Source of the DNA: Cyanobacteria bacterium UBA11370
GTDB lineage: Bacteria > Cyanobacteriota > Cyanobacteriia > Cyanobacteriales > Coleofasciculaceae
Direction: 5' to 3'
Assembly (NCBI GenBank): GCA_003486645.1
Contig: DNGI01000045.1
Location: forward strand, 1-5,499
DNA: 5,499 bases
The position numbers were made by a program, and so were the translations under genes. Numbering within the stretch: the first letter of the stretch is position 1; each line of letters opens with the position of its first letter. The notes below the pieces were generated by a model. That model did no database searches. It was not told where the DNA came from and saw nothing but the letters and a program-made list of their open reading frames with translations. Below, one piece after another: positions 1 to 5,451 of this stretch.

Positions 1-22
1 TGTCCCCCTTGTCCCCCTTGTT
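1..22. repeat. Short tandem repeat, 9-bp unit TGTCCCCCT
   Basis: Two exact copies of TGTCCCCCT followed by TGTT open the window. The array is probably cut by the window edge. The unit is the same type as the 9-bp array at 4522-4570. Confidence 0.75.
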
Positions 23-33
23 CACAAATCAAA

Positions 34-77
34 TAAACTCGCTATAGAAGGGTGGGCATAACCCACCCCAACAGAGT

Positions 78-80
<3 letters not shown>
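34..80 (-). terminator. Two-tier hairpin over the ahcY stop codon, likely terminator
   Basis: Read on the minus strand, an outer stem pairs TAAACTC (74-80, including the ahcY TAA stop) with GAGTTTA (34-40). An inner GC-rich stem pairs GGGTGGG with CCCACCC (62-68 with 50-56) around a 5-nt loop. The outer stem is followed on the minus strand by the T-rich TTTATTTGATTTG, as in an intrinsic terminator, although there is no uninterrupted U run. The inner GGGTGGGCATAACCCACCC also resembles a palindrome I recall as common in cyanobacterial intergenic DNA, so it may be a repeat co-opted as a terminator. Confidence 0.5.
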
Positions 81-1385
<1,305 letters not shown>

Positions 1386-1476
1386 TCATCTTACCTAAAT
1401 TACTCGATCCTCCATCCCTACATCATTTTTTTTACTGATTCGGTAGACCCGATGAGAATAAAGAGCGATCAGAATC

Positions 1477-1493
1477 AATGACATGAACTACTA
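1477..1493. repeat. Solo copy of the 3927-3943 repeat arm
   Basis: AATGACATGAACTACTA matches AATGACATGAATCACTA (3927-3943) at 15 of 17 positions. In both places a GATTGGGAT or GATTTGGGAT string follows within about 25 bp. No paired left arm was found nearby. It overlaps by two bases the start of the inverted repeat at 1492. Confidence 0.5.
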
Positions 1494-1594
1494 AGCTGTT
1501 CAGCATCTAGATTGGGATACCTAACTCCCTCAAAGGGAATAGGGAACAGGCAACAGGAAACGGAGAATACCCAATTTAAATGCACATCAGCTTA
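1492..1594. repeat. 103-bp imperfect inverted repeat, MITE-like
   Basis: The left arm (1492-1516, beginning TAAGCTGTTCAGCATCTAG) and the reverse complement of the right arm (1570-1594, ending ATGCACATCAGCTTA) match at 20 of 25 positions. The interior carries the low-complexity run GGGAATAGGGAACAGG and then CAACAGGAAAC. The terminal string TTAAGCTGTT recurs at 3391-3400 and, inverted, at 4606-4615, so fragments of the same family appear to be scattered through the window. No transposase or clear target-site duplication is visible. I read it as a non-autonomous interspersed repeat in the 5' region of the channel gene. Confidence 0.55.
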
Positions 1595-1697
1595 AAAATT
1601 TATTACTAAAGATGCCTCTTTTGAGGGAGGATCGCTTCAAAGAGTCCCTTGCTAGTATGTGCTTTCAAGTTGAAACAGAAACAGCAGGACATCTAAA

Positions 1698-3389
1698 ATG
1701 AACTTTTCATCTTGGACAATTGCTGGAGCGATCGCTATAGCAAGCTGGGTGACATCTCCAGTTCAGGCTCAGTTGCCCGGTTTCCCAAATTTGAATCTAC
1801 CAACTCCCGACTCGCTCAAGCAGAAATCAGAAGATACCGCCGTTTCTGATTGTCTTCGACTGGATGGTCGCTGTCTCTTTGAAATTGCCAGAACGGAGGA
1901 TCAACCTTTAGCTGAACGAATTCAAGGGATTGACCAGCGATTGCAGGATATCACGAGTACCTACCTCAAAAACGATACTGTTGAATTAGAGTTTCGCCAA
2001 GAGCTAGACCCAAAAAGCAATTTACCCAATATCTACGTCTCAGCCGTGGATGGGCGAGGGAACTTGGTCAAGGAAGTTCGCCTGATGAGTGTTACTGATA
2101 AAGATGCCGATCTTAAAGGCGTTTCTCTTGAAGATCGAGCCGATCAGATCCTACAACAGCTCGAACAAGGACTCGAACAAGCCCAACAAGAGCGTCAACC
2201 GAAAGTGATTACCCGTCGAGTTGGCATTGCTGTCGGGACTGGTATGGGAATGATTGTCATCAGTCTAGTCATTTCTTACTGGCAATCCCGCTCGAAACAA
2301 TCCAAAACTGAATTGGAATCCTCTCACTCATCTAGCGCCGATCCCATATCCACTCAACTCCACCAAAAGCAACAGTGGAATCTGACAGAAGTTCAACACC
2401 GACTGTTACAACTCGCTCAAGCTGCAATTTGGACAGGTGGAAGCCTATTTATTTTAGGTCTATTTCCCTACACTCGCACCCTACAGCTCTTAATTGTTTC
2501 CAGTGTCAAAATTCCCTTGCGGCTGGGAGGGGTTGGCTTGGGAACCTATGTGGCGATTCGACTGTGCTATGCCTTGATTGACCGATTTTCTTCCGTACTG
2601 GCTACTAATCATTTACTCACTCCAGAAGGCGATCGCCGCTCACGGTTGCGAGTATCCACGGTTTCGGGAGTGACGAAGAGTATCGTCACTGTGGGTGGAA
2701 TTGGAGTGGGAGTCTTGATTGCTCTAGCGGTGGTGGGTGTTGATATTGGCCCATTGCTAGCGGGTGCGGGAATTATTGGTTTTGCCTTGTCCTTGGCATC
2801 TCAAAACGTGATCAAAGATGCACTTAATGGCTTTTTTATTATTCTGGAAGACCAATATGCCATTGGCGATGTGATCGCTGTGGCAAATGTGAGTGGTTTG
2901 GTAGAGAACATGAATCTGCGGATTACTCAGTTACGCGATGCCGAGGGACGATTAATTACGATTCCTAATAGTGAAATGAAAATTGTTGCTAATCTATCCA
3001 GTACTTGGTCACGAGCTGATTTAAGTATTCCAGTCACGTATCAGGTTGATGTGAATCAAGCATTGGAATTAATTAATCAAGTGGCGCGAGAGATGATCGC
3101 TGATCAAAACTGGCGGGAACAGATCCTCGATCAACCCCAGGTTTTAGGTGTAGATGATTTTGGTAGTCGTGGTATTACTATTCGGGTCTGGATTAAGACC
3201 CAGCCGTTGAAGCAATGGGATGTGGCTAGGGAGTTCCGCCGACGGCTAAAGGTGACATTTGACCAAGCCGGGATACCGATTCCCTTACCTCAGCAGGAAG
3301 TTTGGTTTAACAACAATTTACCGATGGAATCTTTGGTTAATGGTCAAGGCGATCGCAAGGGTCAGGGAGAGTACATAAAAACAGACTGA
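1698..3389 (+). CDS. MscS-family mechanosensitive channel with N-terminal periplasmic domain
   Basis: The 563-residue product is an inner-membrane channel expected to open under membrane tension and release solutes after hypo-osmotic shock. Residues 1-24 look like a signal peptide ending SPVQA. Residues 25-172 form a presumed periplasmic region, acidic and glutamine-rich, with Cys52 and Cys59 that might form a disulfide. Membrane segments are likely near 174-194, 239-256, 273-294 and 325-347. The pore helix follows at about 350-385, with the Gly/Ala-rich MscS signature GPLLAGAGIIGFALSLASQN and then ILEDQYAIGD. The beta domain (about 386-440) contains LITIPNSE, and a cytoplasmic alpha/beta domain runs to about 540. 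E. coli MscS is much shorter (286 aa, three TM helices), so this belongs to the larger multi-TM class. The start is supported by CAGGA 7 nt upstream of the ATG and by the signal peptide. It lies alone and diverges from ahcY. Family assignment is firm; the specific subtype is not. Confidence 0.92.
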   Translation: MNFSSWTIAGAIAIASWVTSPVQAQLPGFPNLNLPTPDSLKQKSEDTAVSDCLRLDGRCLFEIARTEDQPLAERIQGIDQRLQDITSTYLKNDTVELEFRQELDPKSNLPNIYVSAVDGRGNLVKEVRLMSVTDKDADLKGVSLEDRADQILQQLEQGLEQAQQERQPKVITRRVGIAVGTGMGMIVISLVISYWQSRSKQSKTELESSHSSSADPISTQLHQKQQWNLTEVQHRLLQLAQAAIWTGGSLFILGLFPYTRTLQLLIVSSVKIPLRLGGVGLGTYVAIRLCYALIDRFSSVLATNHLLTPEGDRRSRLRVSTVSGVTKSIVTVGGIGVGVLIALAVVGVDIGPLLAGAGIIGFALSLASQNVIKDALNGFFIILEDQYAIGDVIAVANVSGLVENMNLRITQLRDAEGRLITIPNSEMKIVANLSSTWSRADLSIPVTYQVDVNQALELINQVAREMIADQNWREQILDQPQVLGVDDFGSRGITIRVWIKTQPLKQWDVAREFRRRLKVTFDQAGIPIPLPQQEVWFNNNLPMESLVNGQGDRKGQGEYIKTD

Positions 3390-3500
3390 ATTAAGCTGTT
3401 CTAACTCTAATTTACAGGGTAGTGATCAACCAAAAGGAACAGGGGACGGGCTGATCAGCGATAAAACCTTCGCCTGAGCGTCCAGGACTTCTCTCATTTT

Positions 3501-3520
3501 TAGTACTTACGTACTATAAT
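3501..3520 (+). promoter_or_regulatory. Candidate LexA-type operator overlapping a TATAAT -10 box
   Basis: TAGTAC-TTAC-GTACTA (3501-3516) is a perfect inverted repeat with 6-bp arms. It shares two bases with TATAAT at 3515-3520, a consensus -10 hexamer; the -35 region (about 3492-3497) is poor. The core AGTACTTACGTACT (3502-3515) matches the published cyanobacterial LexA consensus RGTACNNNDGTWCB at 13 of 14 positions, failing only where D is C. This placement would let a repressor block RNA polymerase. The leader to the ATG of the 88-aa gene would be about 55 nt. That LexA itself binds is inference. Confidence 0.5.
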
Positions 3521-3582
3521 AAAAGGGTAAGAGGATCTACCCACTTAACGCCTGAACCCCTGAATAGCCAAGGTTTTTCCCC

Positions 3583-3849
3583 ATGACCAAGTACTACATC
3601 CTCAGTATCAACCCCAATGCCCAATATGAATGGGAACAGTACATCTTACGTGATCCCATCACAGCAGAACGTCCAGATTTTGCTAGTTTGATTGCTCAAG
3701 CGGTGGGAGACGAGACGGGTTCTTATTTAGTGGCAGTCAATATTGAAGTGAAAGTTTTAGAGCAAGCCCCAACTCCCCAAACCCAAAAGGTTCCCGTCGA
3801 TGTAGCCGGGGTAACTCTCAATCCCCAACGGTCAGAATGGGTTGCGTAG
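3583..3849 (+). CDS. Hypothetical 88-aa protein
   Basis: I do not recognise this family. The 88-residue product starts MTKYYILSINPNAQYEWEQY, has no signal peptide or membrane span, and reads as a small soluble alpha/beta protein: a beta strand (KYYILSI), a helix (residues about 33-42), a strand (SYLVAVNIEVKVLE, 47-60), then a Pro/Gln-rich linker (PTPQTQKVPV) and a short tail ending EWVA. Aromatic residues cluster in the first 20 positions. The ATG is preceded by a weak AAGG 9 nt upstream. It stands 193 bp after the channel gene with its own TATAAT promoter and LexA-like palindrome. Its TAG stop is the first three bases of an inverted repeat, which may terminate it. The 123-aa gene follows 173 bp downstream in the same direction. 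The ORF is probably real given the promoter, but function is unknown. Confidence 0.7.
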   Translation: MTKYYILSINPNAQYEWEQYILRDPITAERPDFASLIAQAVGDETGSYLVAVNIEVKVLEQAPTPQTQKVPVDVAGVTLNPQRSEWVA

Positions 3850-3943
3850 TGGTTTATGTCATTCATTATGGGGGGTGTAGAGACGTTGCAATGCAACGTC
3901 TCTACAGAATGTAAACCATCACAACTAATGACATGAATCACTA
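3847..3943. repeat. 97-bp nested inverted repeat beginning at a stop codon
   Basis: Outer arms TAGTGGTTTATGTCATT (3847-3863) and AATGACATGAATCACTA (3927-3943) pair at 15 of 17 positions. They enclose a perfect 15-bp palindrome with a single central base (3876-3906). The left arm starts on the TAG stop of the 88-aa gene. As RNA the whole unit would fold into a long two-part hairpin, so it could end transcription or protect a 3' end. It could equally be a MITE-like element. A related arm stands alone at 1477-1493. Confidence 0.65.
3876..3906. repeat. 31-bp palindrome of a cyanobacterial repeat type
   Basis: TGTAGAGACGTTGCA, one central A, then TGCAACGTCTCTACA form a perfect stem of 15 bp. I recall near-identical GTAGAGACGTTGCA palindromes as frequent in intergenic DNA of filamentous cyanobacteria; that is memory, not a search result. 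No T run follows on either strand, so a classical intrinsic terminator is not supported. Confidence 0.8.
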
Positions 3944-3961
3944 GTGAACGATTTGGGATTT

Positions 3962-3988
3962 TTGCAACCCCTAGCGTTGAGGTATAAA
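3962..3988 (+). promoter_or_regulatory. Possible sigma70-type promoter of the 123-aa gene
   Basis: TTGCAA (3962-3967) and TATAAA (3983-3988) are separated by 15 bp, which is short for a standard promoter. The leader to the ATG would be about 28 nt and includes the ribosome binding site. Confidence 0.35.
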
Positions 3989-4009
3989 CCAAAACCTTTA
4001 ACTTTGTGT

Positions 4010-4015
4010 AGGAAG
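4010..4015 (+). promoter_or_regulatory. Shine-Dalgarno of the 123-aa gene
   Basis: AGGAAG lies 7 nt before the ATG at 4023. It is a strong site and fixes the start codon. Confidence 0.7.
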
Positions 4016-4022
4016 TATAGAT

Positions 4023-4394
4023 ATGAACTTGAGTCAGTACCCAGCCGCGATCGCCCAAGCTGCTCAAACCGTTAATGAGTTAGATGCTCAACTTAGTGCT
4101 GTACAATTAAATATTAATCGCCAGGAAGCGAATGCGGATAAGAAAGTAGCGTTTGAGTCAGATTTGAAAAATGACTCTCAACGCAAAGCACGGCGATTTG
4201 AACTGTTAGAGGTCAATTTAGAGTATCAACACGCCCTAAATAGCTTGATGCGGTTAACCACCCAAAAAGCCAACGCGATCGCACAGCTAGAATATCTCCG
4301 CAACCAGTTTAGCGTTGCCAAACTCGAAACCCGATTAGCGATCGCTCGACAACTTGCGGGTTCAGAGATGGGTGATCTTTTGCTTGGCGTTTAG
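4023..4394 (+). CDS. Hypothetical 123-aa helical, probably coiled-coil protein
   Basis: I do not recognise the family with confidence. The 123-residue product has no signal peptide or membrane span and only one proline (residue 7), so it should be almost continuous alpha helix. Residues about 14-36 and 62-112 show heptad-like spacing of Leu, Ile and Val. A charged central segment, AFESDLKNDSQRKARRFELL (43-62), precedes EYQHALNSLMRL, and a conserved-looking block LEYLRNQFSVAKLETRLAIA covers about 89-108. Small helical proteins of this form occur as structural or DNA-metabolism accessory proteins of phages and plasmids, but nothing here proves that. A strong AGGAAG ribosome site fixes the start. 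It contains three HIP1 cores (4047, 4275, 4338) in 372 bp, which argues for long residence in the cyanobacterial chromosome rather than recent transfer. It lies between two repeat-rich spacers and could be co-transcribed with the 88-aa gene by read-through. Confidence 0.8.
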   Translation: MNLSQYPAAIAQAAQTVNELDAQLSAVQLNINRQEANADKKVAFESDLKNDSQRKARRFELLEVNLEYQHALNSLMRLTTQKANAIAQLEYLRNQFSVAKLETRLAIARQLAGSEMGDLLLGV

Positions 4395-4400
4395 GAAGAG

Positions 4401-4442
4401 GGGGAGAAAGGGAGAAAGGGAGAGGGGGAGAGGGGGAGAGGG
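4401..4442 (+). repeat. 8-bp G-rich tandem array, G-quadruplex candidate
   Basis: Five units of RGGGAGAR plus two bases begin six bases after the stop codon of the 123-aa gene. Positions 4418-4442 contain four runs of at least three G separated by AGA loops, which fits the usual G-quadruplex pattern on the mRNA-sense strand. The unit resembles the complement of the 9-bp unit at 4522-4570 (AGGGAGATA). Confidence 0.8.
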
Positions 4443-4473
4443 TTGAACCGGAAAGTGTGTTAATTGAAAAATA

Positions 4474-4600
4474 TCTAATTGATACCAAGTTGCGTTCATA
4501 CGTAGTACTTTCTTTCCCCCTTATCTCCCTTATCTCCCTCGTCTCCCTTGTCCTCCTCATCCCCCCTGTCTACTAATATGAGCAGCAACTTGGTATTAGA
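4474..4600. mobile_element. 127-bp MITE-like element with inverted termini
   Basis: The left terminus ATACCAAGTTGCGTTCATA (4482-4500) is the inverted counterpart of TATGAGCAGCAACTTGGTAT (4577-4596). They share a perfect 12-bp core GCAACTTGGTAT and a 5-bp TATGA, differing only in the two or three bases between. Outside these, TCTAA (4474-4478) pairs with TTAGA (4596-4600). There is no transposase, consistent with a non-autonomous element. The interior is mainly a 9-bp pyrimidine repeat. Target-site duplications are not clear. Confidence 0.6.
4522..4570. repeat. 9-bp pyrimidine tandem repeat
   Basis: Five units plus four bases: TATCTCCCT twice, then CGTCTCCCT, TGTCCTCCT, CATCCCCCC and TGTC. 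Units diverge steadily from left to right. It lies inside the inverted repeat 4474-4600 and matches the repeat at 1-22 in period and sequence type. Confidence 0.8.
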
Positions 4601-4669
4601 GACACAACAGCTTAAAGGGGAAAGGGAAAAGACTAACGGCTTTCACCCTTCCCCATTTCCCTTTTACCT

Positions 4670-4685
4670 TGTACCTTCAATTACA
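4670..4685 (+). promoter_or_regulatory. Candidate NtcA binding site TGTA-N8-TACA
   Basis: TGTACCTTCAATTACA matches exactly the extended cyanobacterial NtcA consensus (GTA-N8-TAC core with flanking T and A). A -10-like TATAGA at 4708-4713 begins 23 nt after the core. A start near 4720 would therefore place the site at about -42, as in class II NtcA-activated promoters. The -10 does not fit the TAN3T form exactly. The downstream gene is the 125-aa hypothetical. Binding is inferred. Confidence 0.55.
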
Positions 4686-4707
4686 GGTTGCAATTTGGCA
4701 CAATAGT

Positions 4708-4713
4708 TATAGA
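4708..4713 (+). promoter_or_regulatory. Possible -10 box of the 125-aa gene
   Basis: TATAGA matches TATAAT at four of six positions. No good -35 lies 16-18 bp upstream (TTGCAA at 4688 is 14 bp away), which is the pattern expected when an activator replaces the -35 contact. Confidence 0.35.
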
Positions 4714-4758
4714 TGCTTAGTTCTTGTTCGATACTGAGCGAATTACCAGAACGATTCT

Positions 4759-5136
4759 ATGACTATTGTTACTTCCCAAGAAATTGCTCAGTTTCGCTCT
4801 CAATTAGCCAATTACACCGAAGCAATGGTAGCCCTGGATGCAATAGAAGATTGTGAAGGAGATTTGGAAGATGCAGCGATCGCACTCGCCATCCGTGCGG
4901 GACAACAACCTCAAACTGATAATGCTGACTGGTTAGATGCGCTGGCTAAAAAATGTCGTGCTGTAATTTGTCAGCCTGAATTTCGTGAAGACTTACTCAA
5001 TGGTTCTTATGCAAGGGTAATTGAATACCTTGCAGGAACGCCTCTACTTCCATCGATCCTAGCTGCACCCGTGTTAATGTATGTGGTTCAGCATGGCGTA
5101 AACAGTTTTTGTGAACCTCTAGACTCTCAGTTTTAA
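4759..5136 (+). CDS. Hypothetical 125-aa protein, conserved cyanobacterial type
   Basis: I cannot name this protein, although its style resembles small conserved cyanobacterial hypothetical proteins I recall without function. The 125-residue product is acidic at the N-terminus and mostly helical. Residues 7-29 form an amphipathic helix. An acidic turn EDCEGDLEDAAIALAIRAG (30-48) follows, then a variable linker (49-56), WLDALAKKCRAVIC (58-71), FREDLLNG (75-82), a helix (83-92), and a hydrophobic segment LLPSILAAPVLMYVVQHGV (96-114) that reads more like a buried helix than a clear membrane span. It ends FCEPLDSQF. Four cysteines (32, 66, 71, 118) are present. There is no signal peptide. The Shine-Dalgarno is poor, but the start gives a natural N-terminus. 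A HIP1 core lies at 4876. An NtcA-type site 74 bp upstream suggests nitrogen-responsive expression. Confidence 0.8.
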   Translation: MTIVTSQEIAQFRSQLANYTEAMVALDAIEDCEGDLEDAAIALAIRAGQQPQTDNADWLDALAKKCRAVICQPEFREDLLNGSYARVIEYLAGTPLLPSILAAPVLMYVVQHGVNSFCEPLDSQF

Positions 5137-5187
5137 CGATTAGTAATTTCGTTTGGCGTTGAGAAACCACATTCATGATCTGAGTCT

Positions 5188-5277
5188 TTAAAGCTTTTCT
5201 GGTTCTTGCTTAAACACAAGCTCAAGAAAAATTGCACAACCCGTCACATAACTCACTAAAAATAATAGTCCTAGCAT
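5188..5277 (-). CDS. Small single-span membrane protein, 29 aa, unidentified
   Basis: A minus-strand ORF of 29 codons begins MLGLLFLVSYVTGCAIFLEL and continues VFKQEPEKL. It is a hydrophobic segment of about 21 residues with a charged KQEPEKL tail, the layout of the tiny single-helix subunits found in photosynthetic, NDH, cytochrome and transporter complexes. I compared it from memory with PetG, PetL, PetM, PetN, PsaI, PsaM, PsbI, PsbM, PsbT, Psb30, KdpF and CydX and found no match. The decisive evidence is the ribosome site: GGAGGTGA, eight bases fully complementary to the 16S anti-Shine-Dalgarno, with GGAGG 8 nt before the ATG. It is the best ribosome site in the window. It converges on the 125-aa gene, leaving 51 bp between stops. 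A VTGC lipobox-like string exists, but there is no positively charged n-region. Confidence 0.6.
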   Translation of the reverse strand: MLGLLFLVSYVTGCAIFLELVFKQEPEKL

Positions 5278-5285
5278 AACTATCA

Positions 5286-5290
5286 CCTCC
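5286..5290 (-). promoter_or_regulatory. Strong Shine-Dalgarno of the 29-aa ORF
   Basis: Minus-strand GGAGG (within GGAGGTGA) sits 8 nt before the ATG at 5277. It is the main reason for calling this very short ORF. Confidence 0.7.
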
Positions 5291-5451
5291 ATTGATAGAT
5301 ACATCCCATTAGACGTAGGTTATGCACTTTAGTTTCAATTCTTTACAAAATACTTTTAGATTTTAGATTGCGCCGCTGCATTAATGGATGCAAGGATTGA
5401 GAAAAATCCACTCTGCCAAAGTGTCACTAACTCATGTATCACATTTCTGTT

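Larger units (their letters stand above)
4395..4758. other. 364-bp repeat-filled spacer before the 125-aa gene
   Basis: In order it holds a G-rich 8-bp tandem array (4401-4442), a MITE-like inverted repeat with a 9-bp tandem interior (4474-4600), a CAGCTTAAA string shared with the 1492-1594 repeat family (from 4608), a purine tract (4614-4631) that can pair imperfectly with a pyrimidine tract (4648-4667), and finally the NtcA-type promoter region of the next gene. No credible coding sequence is present; a minus-strand reading frame here is built of the low-complexity repeats. Confidence 0.7.

Noticed and set aside
2375..2581. 68-codon plus-strand frame inside the channel gene
   Set aside because: It overlaps a clear MscS coding region in another frame and has a serine/cysteine-rich, non-protein-like composition.
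3503..3514. NtcA-like GTA...TAC at the 88-aa promoter
   Set aside because: The spacing is six bases, not eight; the LexA-type reading fits far better.
3723..4067. 114-codon minus-strand frame
   Set aside because: It crosses the nested inverted repeat and parts of two plus-strand genes; there is no Shine-Dalgarno and the composition is unlike a protein.
4309..4560. 83-codon minus-strand frame
   Set aside because: It is made mostly of the 8-bp and 9-bp tandem arrays translated as low-complexity Arg/Glu and Ser/Pro runs.
5203..5228. Hairpin TTCTTGCTT / AAG-CT-CAAGAA as a terminator between the convergent genes
   Set aside because: It is bulged, AT-rich, lies inside the 29-aa ORF and has no T run after it on either strand.
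5236..5247. Lipobox-like VTGC in the 29-aa peptide
   Set aside because: There is no positively charged n-region, and the mature lipopeptide would be only 16 residues; a membrane-span reading is simpler.
5342..5362. RpaB-type HLR1 direct repeat (TTTACAAA ... TTTTAGATT)
   Set aside because: The second half has a mismatch and the spacing is three bases too long.
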